A DNA stretch of 64,000 nucleotides from Ancylobacter radicis (GTDB lineage Bacteria; Pseudomonadota; Alphaproteobacteria; Rhizobiales; Xanthobacteraceae), in NCBI RefSeq assembly GCF_018449475.1, contig NZ_JAHCQH010000014.1, positions 310,001-374,000 of the forward strand, in the 5' to 3' direction. Both the position numbers and the translations under genes were made by a program. How positions within the stretch are numbered: the stretch's first letter is position 1; each line of letters starts with the position of its first letter. Below, one piece after another: positions 42,936-51,859 of this stretch. The notes under the pieces were generated by a model. It searched no databases and was not told where the DNA came from. It saw only the letters and a program-made list of their open reading frames with translations.

Positions 42936-43468
42936 GCCGGCTGATCCTCGCTCTGGCGCCAGCGGACGCTGGCGACCGGCACGGCGTGGCGCTCGACGGC
43001 ATCGGCCAGCGCCTGCGGGTCGTTGAGATCGAGAACCGGCAACCGCGCGCCGTTCAGCGGCATGTCCGAGGCGATGGCGACAATGAACGGATCGTCCGGG
43101 TGCAGAAAAGGCTTGCCGACCTCGGCACGGTGAATCTCGATCTTGGGATGGTGGTCGCGCTTGAAGCCTTCCACCAGGACGATGTCGACCGAGGCGAGAT
43201 GGGCGAGGAGATCCGGCAGTTCGGGCTCGCGCGCGCCGCGCAGCTCATGCATCAGCGCCCAGCGATTGGCGGAGGAGACCAGCACCTCGCGCGCCCCGGC
43301 GACACGATGGGTGTGGGAATCCTTGCCGGGAATGTCGATGTCGAAGTCATGATGCGCGTGCTTGATGGTCGAGACGCTGAGCCCCCGTGCCACCAGCGCC
43401 GGGATGAGCCGTGCGAGCAGGGTCGTCTTGCCCGCGCCGCTCCATCCGGCAAAGCCGATCAGCCGCAT
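42932..43468 (-). CDS. mobB: Molybdopterin-guanine dinucleotide biosynthesis adaptor MobB
   Basis: This 178-residue GTP-binding protein assists MobA. It has Walker A GWSGAGKTT (8-16), the STIKHAHHDFDIDIPGKDSHTH region with conserved His residues (in part), and VDIVLVEGFKRDHHPKIEI. GGGAG lies just before the ATG. It faces mobA on the opposite strand, an arrangement that differs from the mobAB operon of E. coli. Confidence 0.93.
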   Translation of the reverse strand: MRLIGFAGWSGAGKTTLLARLIPALVARGLSVSTIKHAHHDFDIDIPGKDSHTHRVAGAREVLVSSANRWALMHELRGAREPELPDLLAHLASVDIVLVEGFKRDHHPKIEIHRAEVGKPFLHPDDPFIVAIASDMPLNGARLPVLDLNDPQALADAVERHAVPVASVRWRQSEDQPA

Positions 43469-43615
43469 GATCTTCTCCCTTGTATCGAGCCCTGAGTTCC
43501 GCCGGCGCGAGTCTCAAGTCAAGCGCAGGGGTGGCATGGCCCGATCACCCTTTCCGATCGGCCGGGCGCTTGCGCAAGGGCGCGGCGGCGGCTTAGCTGG
43601 CGCGGGAGCGGCTCC

Positions 43616-43888
43616 ATGACATCCGATACGACGGCATCCAAAGCCCGCGAGGAGCGGGTGATCCGGCTCGATCTGAGGGGCCTCAAATGCCCCCTGCCCG
43701 CGCTTCATGCCCGGCGGGCGCTGGAGCGTGCCGCGCCGGGCATGCTGCTTGTCGTCGCCTGCACCGATCCCATGGCGGTGATCGACATTCCCCACATGGT
43801 GCGGCAGAGCGGCAACCTGCTGGAAGGGCAGGAGCAGCACGAAGGCGTGCTCACCTTCGTGCTGCGCAAGGCGGAAGCGGCTTCCTAA
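43616..43888 (+). CDS. TusA-family sulfurtransferase-like protein
   Basis: This 90-residue protein has the CPxP signature (LDLRGLKCPLPALHARRAL) with the acceptor Cys at about residue 25, and PMAVIDIPHMVRQSGNLL typical of the TusA fold. It would carry persulfide sulfur; placement beside molybdenum-cofactor genes fits a sulfur-delivery role but the exact partner is unknown. GGAG precedes the ATG. Confidence 0.88.
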   Translation: MTSDTTASKAREERVIRLDLRGLKCPLPALHARRALERAAPGMLLVVACTDPMAVIDIPHMVRQSGNLLEGQEQHEGVLTFVLRKAEAAS

Positions 43889-43954
43889 AGCGTTTTCGAG
43901 CGAAGCGGTTTCCGATTCGGGTGAAGAAAACGCGCCAAAACAAGCTTCCAGAGC
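43887..43954. repeat. Rhizobiales-type intergenic repeat (AAAGCGTTTTCGAGCGAAG... type)
   Basis: Starting at the stop codon of the TusA-like gene, the sequence AAAGCGTTTTCGAGCGAAGC continues to GTGAAGAAAACGCGCCAAAA and ends near CTTCCAGAGC. It resembles, from memory, a dispersed intergenic element common in Bradyrhizobium and relatives. The arms GCGTTTTC (43890-43897) and GAAAACGC (43926-43933) can pair, so it may serve as terminator or RNA-processing hairpin. Only one copy was seen in the window. Confidence 0.6.
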
Positions 43955-43957
43955 GGC

Positions 43958-44452
43958 TCAGTAGTCGATGCCGCAGCCATCGGCGACCTCTTCCAGCGCC
44001 TTGGTCGAGCCGCGAGCGTTGAACTTGGTCTCGTGGAAATTGTCGCCCTTCATCGTGATGACGACGGAGATGGAGGACTGCGCATCCATCACCTCGAGGA
44101 ACAGGTCGTCATCCACCTCCGCGACCATGCCAAGCGTGCCTTTGACCTCATGGGCCGTGGCATCATTGGCAATGATCTCGCCGCCATCGACGCGCACGCG
44201 CAGCTTCGGCTCCAGGCTGTTCATGATCTCCGGCCCCTTCGGGTCGTCGATCCGCTCGGGGGTGATGAACACCGCCTCCAGCGTGTTGTCGCGGCACCGC
44301 AGGGCGAACACGTAATCGCCGGAGACCGTCAGCGCGAGGTGCAGCGCGTCGTCGTCGAACGCACCGCCCTCCTTGTCCGCGATCCACTGCGCCGATGCGG
44401 CGAGCGAGGACGCCGCAAGAAGCGCGGCGGCAAGAAGCAGTCTGAACATCAT
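43958..44452 (-). CDS. Periplasmic protein of unknown function
   Basis: This 164-residue protein has a signal peptide (MFRLLLAAALLAASSLAASA) and a mature beta-rich domain (ALHLALTVSGDYVFALRCRD; FLEVMDAQSSISVVITMKGD) with two Cys (near residues 53 and 161). GGGAGG precedes two adjacent ATGs; the second (44449) has better spacing. No family recognised. Confidence 0.7.
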   Translation of the reverse strand: MMFRLLLAAALLAASSLAASAQWIADKEGGAFDDDALHLALTVSGDYVFALRCRDNTLEAVFITPERIDDPKGPEIMNSLEPKLRVRVDGGEIIANDATAHEVKGTLGMVAEVDDDLFLEVMDAQSSISVVITMKGDNFHETKFNARGSTKALEEVADGCGIDY

Positions 44453-44526
44453 TCCCTCCCAACGGGCTTTTCCCGTTGCGGAAAGAAGATCAGAATTGGT
44501 GCAATTTTCGAGCGAAATCGACGGTG

Positions 44527-44823
44527 TCAGGCTGCGGCGTCGTGCCAGTCGAAGGGCAAGGGCGCTTCACGGAAGGCGAAGCGGTCGAGATGACGGGCGA
44601 CAACGTCCTTCATGCGCGCCAGAGTTTCAGCATTGGGCGCGGTGATGTGCACGGCCAGCGCCGCCTCGCCGGCGATCATTGTCGCCACCGCGCCGTCCGG
44701 CAGCTTCACCTCGCCGCGCTCGGGGGTAAACGCGACCTCCAGCTTGTGCGCCCAATGCTTGCAGAGCTGCTGGAGATAGCGGCTGCCATGGGTGGTGGGC
44801 ACCTCGGCCTGTGTGGTGATCAT
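44527..44823 (-). CDS. DUF2218 protein
   Basis: The 98-residue protein has the DUF2218 pattern SRYLQQLCKHWAHK, a beta-hairpin EVAFTPERGEV, and ending MKDVVARHLDRFAFRE. This family is often found near siderophore or iron genes, with unknown function; no such genes are adjacent here. ATG at 44823 or a GTG one codon upstream. Confidence 0.85.
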   Translation of the reverse strand: MITTQAEVPTTHGSRYLQQLCKHWAHKLEVAFTPERGEVKLPDGAVATMIAGEAALAVHITAPNAETLARMKDVVARHLDRFAFREAPLPFDWHDAAA

Positions 44824-44937
44824 CACATGTGGTTCCTGTTAGCGGGTCCGATGAAACGCCGTGTCGCGCCGCGATGGACAAGAGGCACGGCATCTATTTT
44901 ATCTTGCACGCGCTCTTTCTGCGCCTCGGGGGATTGA

Positions 44938-45591
44938 ATGACGCTCAACCGCCTTATCGTCGCCGTCGCGATGCTGGCGACTTCCTTCGCACTCCTTTTC
45001 GCGGCGCCAGTCTCGGCCCAGACCTCGCCGCGCCCGCCATGGGCGGCGGCGCCGGTGACGGCGAAGCCCGGCCAGCCCCTGCCCACCCGTGCCGACACCC
45101 ATGTCTATCTTCTGCGCGGCCTGTTCGGCGTGTTCTCGCTGGGCATGGACAGCCTGGCGCAGGAACTCGTCGAGCAGGGCTACACATCGCAGATCTATGG
45201 CTGGGATGAGGCGCAGAAAGTGGTCGAGCTGATCACCACGCGGTATCAGGGCGGTCACACCGGACCGGTCGTCATCATCGGCCATTCGCTCGGCGCCAAT
45301 GCGGTAATCGACATCGCCACCACGATTCAGACGACCAATATTCCGGTTGATCTCGGCGTCACCTTCGACGCCACCGATCCCGCGCCGGTGCCCGGCAATG
45401 TCGCCGTGTTCATCAATTTCTGGGCGCAGGACGGTTTCGGCAAGCCGGTCTCCGCCGTGCCCGGCTATCCCGGCCAGTTGGAGAATTTCGATCTCTCCGG
45501 CCAGCCCAATATCAGCCACACCAGCATCGACACGATGGACAAGTTCCACCAGTTCGTCATCTCCACGCTGGAAGGCATGACCAGCAAATAA
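44938..45591 (+). CDS. Secreted alpha/beta-hydrolase (lipase/thioesterase-like)
   Basis: This 217-residue periplasmic protein has a signal peptide (NRLIVAVAMLATSFALLFAA) and a hydrolase core: THVYLLRGLFGVFSLGMDSL, the nucleophile elbow VIIGHSLGANA (Ser in GHSLG), GVTFDATDPAPVPGNV (probable catalytic Asp) and NISHTSIDTMDK (probable catalytic His). GGGGATTGA precedes the ATG. It is distantly similar to the gene at 15181-15918. Substrate unknown. Confidence 0.8.
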   Translation: MTLNRLIVAVAMLATSFALLFAAPVSAQTSPRPPWAAAPVTAKPGQPLPTRADTHVYLLRGLFGVFSLGMDSLAQELVEQGYTSQIYGWDEAQKVVELITTRYQGGHTGPVVIIGHSLGANAVIDIATTIQTTNIPVDLGVTFDATDPAPVPGNVAVFINFWAQDGFGKPVSAVPGYPGQLENFDLSGQPNISHTSIDTMDKFHQFVISTLEGMTSK

Positions 45592-45660
45592 GGCCGCGCG
45601 CCGAGGCGGCTGGTGCCGTGGCCGCCTCTCCGCGTCGCCCATGATCCGTCAGGAAAGCCG

Positions 45661-46089
45661 ATGGCCCGTCTCGAACCGTCAGTCCGCCTCGCCGCCGCGC
45701 TGCTCGTGCTGGGGAGCCTGCCGCATGGCGCATCGGCGCAGACCCCGGCCTCGGCCTGCGACCGGTTCGGCGGCTATGAACTGCAGAACTGCCTTGCCGG
45801 TGCGCTCGCCAAGGCCGACAAGGCGCTGAACGCCGCCTATCAGAAGGCGCTCGCCGCCATCGCCGCCGATGCCGACACGCCGGCGGACCAGAAAGTAAGC
45901 TGGAAGCAGAATCTCATCGCTGCCCAGAGGGCGTGGCTCGGCTTTCGCGACGCCAATTGCCTGTTCGATCTCATTGGTGCGGAATGGCATTTCGGCACCG
46001 GCACCACCGCCGCGCAGCAGCAATGCGTGCTGACCATGACGCAGCAGCGTACCGCCGAGCTGCTCGCCCGCATTCCCTCCGATGGGTGA
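45661..46089 (+). CDS. LprI-like (DUF1311) secreted protein
   Basis: This 142-residue protein has a signal peptide ([23 protein letters not shown]) and the DUF1311 pattern: C-RF-GYELQNCLAGALAKADKALN, LIAAQRAWLGFRDANCLFD and a late Cys (QQQCVLTMTQQRT). The family includes LprI, a lysozyme inhibitor of mycobacteria, though most members are untested. AGGAAA precedes the ATG at 45661. The end overlaps the S4-domain gene by eight bases. Confidence 0.85.
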   Translation: MARLEPSVRLAAALLVLGSLPHGASAQTPASACDRFGGYELQNCLAGALAKADKALNAAYQKALAAIAADADTPADQKVSWKQNLIAAQRAWLGFRDANCLFDLIGAEWHFGTGTTAAQQQCVLTMTQQRTAELLARIPSDG

Positions 46090-46396
46090 TGCAGAGGACG
46101 GACTTTCCGGGCGACCGCTGATCGACAGCGAGGTCTGCCGCGTTGATATCTGGCTGTGGCACGCGCGCTTCGTGAAGGCGCGCAGCCTCGCGGTCGAACT
46201 GATCGAGCGCGGGAGGGTCCGTCTCACCCATCACGGCCAGCATTCCCGGCTCGACAAGCCGAGCCGGACGGTGCGGCCGGGCGACGTGCTCACCATCGCG
46301 CTTCACGAGCGGGTCGTCGTCGTCCGCGTCGACGCGATCGGGGCGCGACGCGGGCCAGCGGATGAGGCCCGCGGGCTCTATACCCTGCTGACCTAG
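46082..46396 (+). CDS. S4-domain RNA-binding protein (HslR/Hsp15-like)
   Basis: The 104-residue protein begins with the S4 domain CRVDIWLWHARFVKARSLAVELIERGRVRL (in part), as in heat-shock protein 15, which recycles stalled 50S subunits carrying peptidyl-tRNA. The first 18 residues (GDAEDGLSGRPLIDSEV) are an extra leader. Start overlaps the LprI-like gene. Confidence 0.87.
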   Translation: MGDAEDGLSGRPLIDSEVCRVDIWLWHARFVKARSLAVELIERGRVRLTHHGQHSRLDKPSRTVRPGDVLTIALHERVVVVRVDAIGARRGPADEARGLYTLLT

Positions 46397-46474
46397 CTGA
46401 CTTTGCGTAAGCCCCGGGCAAGCCACGCGGTCTCTTCTGGGCGCCTCCGTCACCGGCGCGTGGAAGATGTCGTT

Positions 46475-48175
46475 ATGCGATTCAATAATTGGCCCATACT
46501 GGGGAAAATCTCCCTCGTCGTGGCACTGCTTGGCCTGTGCTCGACCGGCTGCACCGTTTTCGCCGGCTGGCGGATGGTGCAGATGCAGGACGATTACACC
46601 GCTCTCATCGAAGGCGATGCGAAGGCCGCGATCGCCTTGGCGCGGATGAATCGGCAGATCGTCTGGTCGGAGCGGTCCATCTTCCATGCCCTCGCCTCCA
46701 CATCGGCGGAGGAGAATCGCGAGGCGGAAAAGGAACTCAGCCACGGGCTTGAGGAGTTGCACGACTACGCCAACCAGGCCAAGGCTGCCCTTCCCGATCA
46801 TGCTGGCGCCATCGACGAGCTCGTGAGCCGCTTTGACAGCCAGGTGAAGACCGCCTGCGGCCCGACGATCGCGACGGCCATGAGCGCGACGACGGCGGAC
46901 GACAAGCACCGCGCCGACCAGATGATGATGGCCGATTGTGAGCCGGCGCTGGACAAAGTGCGTGCCGAAGTCGGCTCCCTCATATCCGCGCTGACGAACG
47001 ACATGCACCAGCGCGAAGAGGAACTGCACGCGCGCGCCGATGCGACCCTGATCGAACTTTATCTCGGCACGGCCATCGCCATCGCCGCCTGTCTGGCTCT
47101 CGCCTTTCTGATCGCACGCAAGGGCATCGTCAGCCCGATCGGCCGCATCGTCGCCGTCATGGATGCGCTGACCTCAGGCCGGTTCCATACCGAGGTCGGT
47201 GAAACCGATCGACAGGATGAGGTCGGCCGTCTGGCGCGTGGGCTGGAGCGTTTCCGCCGGGAACTGATCGACAACGAGAATCTGCGCGAGCAGGCAGCTC
47301 TTGAGGAGCAGCGGTCGGCCGACCGGCTGCGGCAGCAGAAAGAGGAGATCGCCACCACGTTCGAAAGCCGGATGGGGACTCTGGCCGAATCCTTCTCCAA
47401 TTCGTCGAGCGAAGTCGCGCAGGCCGCCACCGGCCTCTCCGCGTCGGCCGAGGAGACCACCCGTCAGGCGCGGGCGGTCGGCGACGCGGCGACCGAGGCC
47501 TCCTCCAGCGTGCAGGCGGTTGCCGCCTCGACCGAGGAGATGTCCGCCTCGGTTCGCGAGATTGCCGAACAGGTGATCCGTGCGGCGAACATCGCCGACA
47601 GCGCCTCCAACGAATCCAGCCGGATCCAGAGCGAGATCGCCGAACTCACCCAGGCCGCGACCCAGATCGGGGCGGTGATCGACCTCATCACCAGCATTGC
47701 CGGCCAGACGAACCTGCTGGCGCTGAATGCCACGATCGAGGCTGCCCGTGCTGGCGAGGCCGGCAGGGGCTTCGCGGTGGTGGCTCAGGAGGTGAAGGAA
47801 CTCGCCAGCCAGACCGCGCAGGCGACCGACGAGATTTCGTCCAAGGTCACCGAGATCCAGAACGCGACCGGCCGTTCGGTGTCGTCGATCGCCCGCATCG
47901 CCGGAACGATCAACGAGATCCGCACCGCATCCGCCGCGATCTCGGCAGCCATTGAGGAGCAGGGCGCGGCGACCCGCGAGATCGCCCACAGCACCCAGCA
48001 TGCCGCCCAGGGCACTCGCGTCGTCAATGACAGCATCGGTGGTGTCGGTGAGGCGGCGGAGAGCACGGGTGCCGCGTCGGTCCAGTTGAAGGGGCTCTCG
48101 GAGCATCTCTCCGGCCAGGCGGCCGAGCTCAAGTCGGAAGTGCGCAGCTTCGTGAAGACCCTGCGCGCGGCCTGA
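46475..48175 (+). CDS. Methyl-accepting chemotaxis protein
   Basis: This 566-residue chemoreceptor has TM1 near residues 11-31 ([21 protein letters not shown]), a periplasmic helical sensor domain of about 160 residues (four-helix-bundle type), TM2 ([19 protein letters not shown]), HAMP and the signalling domain. The hairpin tip [20 protein letters not shown] contacts CheA/CheW. There is no C-terminal CheR-tethering pentapeptide. GGAAGA precedes the ATG at 46475. The ligand is unknown. A diguanylate cyclase gene follows. Confidence 0.92.
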   Translation: MRFNNWPILGKISLVVALLGLCSTGCTVFAGWRMVQMQDDYTALIEGDAKAAIALARMNRQIVWSERSIFHALASTSAEENREAEKELSHGLEELHDYANQAKAALPDHAGAIDELVSRFDSQVKTACGPTIATAMSATTADDKHRADQMMMADCEPALDKVRAEVGSLISALTNDMHQREEELHARADATLIELYLGTAIAIAACLALAFLIARKGIVSPIGRIVAVMDALTSGRFHTEVGETDRQDEVGRLARGLERFRRELIDNENLREQAALEEQRSADRLRQQKEEIATTFESRMGTLAESFSNSSSEVAQAATGLSASAEETTRQARAVGDAATEASSSVQAVAASTEEMSASVREIAEQVIRAANIADSASNESSRIQSEIAELTQAATQIGAVIDLITSIAGQTNLLALNATIEAARAGEAGRGFAVVAQEVKELASQTAQATDEISSKVTEIQNATGRSVSSIARIAGTINEIRTASAAISAAIEEQGAATREIAHSTQHAAQGTRVVNDSIGGVGEAAESTGAASVQLKGLSEHLSGQAAELKSEVRSFVKTLRAA

Positions 48176-48196
48176 CCGACGCACACTGAACGCCAG

Positions 48197-48228
48197 ACGT
48201 GCCCCGCGGCGCAAGCTGCGGGGCACGT
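48197..48228 (+). terminator. Hairpin terminator after the chemoreceptor gene
   Basis: An 11-bp perfect stem (ACGTGCCCCGC / GCGGGGCACGT) with a ten-base loop lies 22 bases after the stop, followed by a short T-containing tail (TGCGTTC). Probably a Rho-independent terminator of moderate strength. Confidence 0.65.
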
Positions 48229-48346
48229 TGCGTTCGGGGTGACATGCGGCGCGACCTATTGCCTGTGAACGGCTTGGGACGGATAGTTTGATCTCGCCTG
48301 GCGATGCGCCGTGCGAAACGCCGCGATCGTCACAGCAAGTCGTGCC

Positions 48347-49603
48347 ATGAATCCAACCGAGCTTGACTGGCTGTCCTCCGTCGCCGTGCCGGTGCTCGCC
48401 GTTCGCGCCGACATCGTCGTCGCGCTGAACCCGGCCGCGACCATTCTGTTTGGGGACGCGGCCGCCCCGCGCCCGCTGACCCTGTCCGCCCTGTTCGCCG
48501 ATGAGGCCGGTGGGCTCGCCGCCTATCTGCACGCCTGCGAGGCCGCGCCGGCCTTGAACGCACTCCAGCTCGGCTGCACCCTTGCCGGCGAACGCCGTCA
48601 TCTGCAGATCGCCGCGCGGCGTCTCTACCCGGCCGGGACGGCCGAATCCCTATGGGTCCTCACCGTGTTGGAGACGCGTGCTCCCCCGTCGGGTACCGTC
48701 GGTGCGCCCGGCGCTGCGCCGGGGCGTTGGGTGCATCTTCTCCCGACCATCCTCGACCAGCTTCCGGTGGCGCTGCTGATCGAGGATGATGACGATGTCG
48801 GCGTTTTCGCCAATCGCGGCTTCACCGAGATTTTCGAATATGCGCTGGAGGAAATCGCGGCGCTCGACGACTGGTGGCACAAGCTCTACCCAGACCCGCT
48901 CATCCGCGAGGCGGCGAAGGTGGAGTGGGCGGCGAAACTCGCCATGGCGCCGAGGGGCGACGGCACCATCTCGACCTCGGAATTCCAGATCCGCGCGGGC
49001 GGCGGCCGCGACAAAGTCCTGCAAAGCCACAGCTTCCGAATCGGCGACTATCGCGTGCACTCCTATGTCGATGTCTCGCAGCGACACCAGCTGGCGCTCG
49101 ACCTGCGCCAGCTCGCCGATACCGATGCGCTCACCGGCGTACTCAACCGGCGCAGCTTCTTCCAGAAGGGCCGCACGCTTGACCGTGTCGGGGAGCCGCT
49201 GGCGGCACTGCTGCTGGATATCGATCATTTCAAGGTGGCGAACGACCGCCACGGCCATGCCTTCGGCGACGAGGTGCTGGTCGAGATTTCGGCCCGCGTG
49301 CGCGCGGCGCTGAGATCGCGTGACCTGCTCGCCCGCATCGGCGGCGAGGAATTCGCGGTGCTGCTGCCGGGGCTCGACCGCGACGTCGCCCTCGGCGTGG
49401 CGGAACGGCTGCGGCAGACGGTGGAAGACGTGCCGGTGACGCGCGGCACAACCCGCCACAGGGTGACGGTCAGCATCGGCGGCGCCTGCGCGTCGACGGC
49501 CGAAACTTCGATCGAAGAACTGCTGCTGCACGCCGACCGCGCGCTCTACGCCGCCAAGCACGCCGGCCGGAACTGTGTCTGGTTCGAGGGCGACCGGGCC
49601 TGA
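48347..49603 (+). CDS. PAS-like/GGDEF diguanylate cyclase
   Basis: This 418-residue cytoplasmic protein has an N-terminal PAS-like region (VAVPVLAVRADIVVALNPAA), a second PAS-like region at about 132-245 and a GGDEF domain at about 255-418. The catalytic motif GGEEF is at 332-336 and the allosteric inhibitory RxxD (RSRD, 323-326) lies five residues upstream, so an active enzyme that makes c-di-GMP and is product-inhibited is likely. No membrane segment is visible. The ATG at 48347 is chosen; a GTG at 48311 is possible and neither has a strong ribosome site. Confidence 0.88.
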   Translation: MNPTELDWLSSVAVPVLAVRADIVVALNPAATILFGDAAAPRPLTLSALFADEAGGLAAYLHACEAAPALNALQLGCTLAGERRHLQIAARRLYPAGTAESLWVLTVLETRAPPSGTVGAPGAAPGRWVHLLPTILDQLPVALLIEDDDDVGVFANRGFTEIFEYALEEIAALDDWWHKLYPDPLIREAAKVEWAAKLAMAPRGDGTISTSEFQIRAGGGRDKVLQSHSFRIGDYRVHSYVDVSQRHQLALDLRQLADTDALTGVLNRRSFFQKGRTLDRVGEPLAALLLDIDHFKVANDRHGHAFGDEVLVEISARVRAALRSRDLLARIGGEEFAVLLPGLDRDVALGVAERLRQTVEDVPVTRGTTRHRVTVSIGGACASTAETSIEELLLHADRALYAAKHAGRNCVWFEGDRA

Positions 49604-49658
49604 ACGCCATGGCGGACCGTCACGCCACCGGGAAAGCGTGCAGGCGTGGGCGAAAAGG

Positions 49659-49734
49659 TGGTGAGCCCGTTGGGATTCGAACCCAAGACCCCATGATTAA
49701 AAGTCACGTGCTCTACCGGCTGAGCTACGGGCTC
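49659..49734 (-). tRNA. tRNA-Lys (anticodon TTT)
   Basis: The minus strand folds as a 76-base tRNA with acceptor GAGCCCG/CGGGCTC, the anticodon loop CTTTTAA (anticodon TTT), the T-loop TTCGAAT, discriminator A and encoded CCA. Confidence 0.96.
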
Positions 49735-49977
49735 CCACCGCGGGGGGATTAAGGGTTTCGGTCGGGCTTGGCAAGCTGCGCATGGTCGCGGCGGATATTC
49801 GCGCACAGGCGGTTGCCGTTACGCACGGCCCACGCCGCTCCCCCAGCTTATTGCACGGCTGCAAGATCGTCCTGTCGATCATACCGCTTCCGCCCTGAGG
49901 GAACGCCGACTAGCTTGGCGCCACGTCTTCAGCAGGACCGCACCCGGTCCGGCGATCCGATCCCAGGAGTTGATCCC

Positions 49978-50577
49978 ATGGCCAAAGTGCTTGTTCTCTA
50001 CTACTCGACCTATGGTCACATCGAGACCATGGCCGAGGCCGTCGCCGAAGGCGCTCGCGAGGCGGGTGCGACCGTTGACGTGAAGCGCGTTCCCGAGACC
50101 GTCCCGGAAGACATCGCCCGCGCCAACCACTTCAAGCTCGACCAGAAGGCCCCCGTCGCCACGGTCGACGACCTGAAGAACTATGACGCCATCATCTTTG
50201 GCGCCGGCACCCGCTTCGGCACGGTCGCCTCGCAGATGCGCAGCTTCATCGACCAGACCGGCGGCTTGTGGTTCGGCGGCGCGCTGGTCGGCAAGGTCGG
50301 CTCGGTGTTCACGTCCTCGGCCACCCAGCATGGTGGTCAGGAATCGACCATCCTCGGCTTCCTGCCCACGCTCCTGCATCACGGCATGGTCGTGGTCGGC
50401 CTTCCCTATGCCTTTGCCGGCCAGATGGGCCTGGATGAGATCAAGGGCGGCTCGCCCTACGGCGCCGCGACCATCACCGATGGCGACGGCTCGCGTCAGC
50501 CGTCCGAGGTCGAACTCGCCGGCGCCCGCTTCCAGGGCAAGCACGTTGCCAGCGTCGCGGCCAAGCTGCACGGCTGA
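49978..50577 (+). CDS. wrbA: NAD(P)H:quinone oxidoreductase WrbA
   Basis: This 199-residue flavodoxin-like FMN enzyme performs two-electron reduction of quinones. FMN motifs are [31 protein letters not shown] and [26 protein letters not shown] follows as in the type IV family. AGGAG lies nine bases before the ATG; the open frame further left is not coding. It stands alone between tRNA-Lys and a palindromic repeat. Confidence 0.95.
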   Translation: MAKVLVLYYSTYGHIETMAEAVAEGAREAGATVDVKRVPETVPEDIARANHFKLDQKAPVATVDDLKNYDAIIFGAGTRFGTVASQMRSFIDQTGGLWFGGALVGKVGSVFTSSATQHGGQESTILGFLPTLLHHGMVVVGLPYAFAGQMGLDEIKGGSPYGAATITDGDGSRQPSEVELAGARFQGKHVASVAAKLHG

Positions 50578-50633
50578 GTTATCAAGGCGGTCATCGATGG
50601 CCTTCGCCTTCAATAGCAAAGACTGCACCAAGA

Positions 50634-50668
50634 CGTGGATCCCCGGGTCAAGCCCGGGGATGACGTCG
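50634..50668 (+). repeat. Dispersed intergenic palindrome, copy 1
   Basis: CGTGGATCCCCGGGTCAAGC then CCGGGGATGACGTCG forms a nine-base-pair stem (ATCCCCGGG / CCCGGGGAT) with a TCAAG loop. The flanks match those of the copies at 63594-63628 and 63709-63740 (consensus CGTGGATSSCCGGGYC then AAGCCCGGSSATGRCG). It lies between wrbA and tgt. Confidence 0.8.
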
Positions 50669-50719
50669 TTTTAGGGGCGTCGCTTAGCGGGACGTCGTCC
50701 GAGGACGCGCCGTCGCGCC

Positions 50720-51859
50720 TCACCGCGCCGGAATATCGCCGCGCGCCCAGCCTTCCTTGACCTCGACCCTGTAGGCCTCGAACCGCCCCTCGCCGATGGC
50801 GGCGCGCGCGCCGGCCATCAGGCTCTGGTAATAGGCGAGGTTCACCCAAGTCAGCAGCATCGAGCCGAGCATCTCGTCGCAGCGGATGAGATGGTGGAGA
50901 TAGGCGCGCGAATAATCCCGCGCTGCCGGGCAGTCGCTCGCCTCGTCCAGCGGGCGCGGATCATTGGCGTGACGGGCGTTCTTCAGGTTGATCTTGCCGA
51001 AGCGGGTGAAGGCCAGCGCATGCCGCCCGGCCCGCGTCGGCATCACGCAGTCGAACATGTCGACCCCGCGCGCGACCGCCTCGATCATGTCGTCGGGCGT
51101 GCCGACCCCCATCAGATAGCGCGGCTTTTCCGTCGGCAGGATCGGCGCGACCACCTCGATCATCGCCAGCATCACCGCCTGCGGCTCGCCGACCGCAAGG
51201 CCGCCGATCGAATAGCCGGGAAAGTCGATATCGATCAGCCCACGCGCCGATTCCTCGCGCAATTGCGGATCGTCGCCGCCCTGCACGATGCCGAACAGCG
51301 CCCGGCCTTTGGGCTGGCTCTCGAACGCTTTCTTCGACCGCTCGGCCCAGCGCAGCGAGAGCCGCAGGGCGCGGGCGATCTCGTCCTTGGTCGCCGGCAG
51401 CCGCACGCACTCGTCGAGCTGCATCTGGATGTCCGAGCCGAGCAGGCCCTGGATCTCCACCGAGCGTTCCGGCGACAATTCGTGATAGGAGCCGTCAATA
51501 TGCGAGCGGAAGGTCACGCCCTTCTCGCTCATCTTCCGCAAGCCGGCCAGCGACATGATCTGGAAGCCGCCGGAATCGGTGAGGATCGGGTGCGGCCAGC
51601 GCATGAATTCATGCAGGCCGCCCAGTTCCGCCACCCGTTCGGCGGTGGGGCGCAGCATCAGATGATAGGTGTTGCCGAGCAGGATGTCGGCACCCAGCTC
51701 GCGCACCTGCTGCGGATACATCCCCTTCACCGTGGCGGCGGTGCCCACCGGCATGAAGGCCGGCGTGCGGATGGTGCCGCGCGGGGTCACGACCTCGCCG
51801 AGGCGGGCGGCGCCATCGGTGGCGTTCAGGTGGTAATGGAAATCAGATTGTTCGCTCAT
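50720..51859 (-). CDS. tgt: tRNA-guanine transglycosylase
   Basis: The 379-residue enzyme exchanges guanine 34 for the preQ1 base in tRNAs with GUN anticodons. It shows [11 protein letters not shown] (catalytic-site Asp), [34 protein letters not shown] and YSRAYLHHL. The usual zinc signature CxCxxC is reduced to SDCPAA here, though the nearby His and a Cys in IRCDEML remain. Start overlaps the queA stop by four bases, so the two queuosine genes form an operon. Confidence 0.95.
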   Translation of the reverse strand: MSEQSDFHYHLNATDGAARLGEVVTPRGTIRTPAFMPVGTAATVKGMYPQQVRELGADILLGNTYHLMLRPTAERVAELGGLHEFMRWPHPILTDSGGFQIMSLAGLRKMSEKGVTFRSHIDGSYHELSPERSVEIQGLLGSDIQMQLDECVRLPATKDEIARALRLSLRWAERSKKAFESQPKGRALFGIVQGGDDPQLREESARGLIDIDFPGYSIGGLAVGEPQAVMLAMIEVVAPILPTEKPRYLMGVGTPDDMIEAVARGVDMFDCVMPTRAGRHALAFTRFGKINLKNARHANDPRPLDEASDCPAARDYSRAYLHHLIRCDEMLGSMLLTWVNLAYYQSLMAGARAAIGEGRFEAYRVEVKEGWARGDIPAR

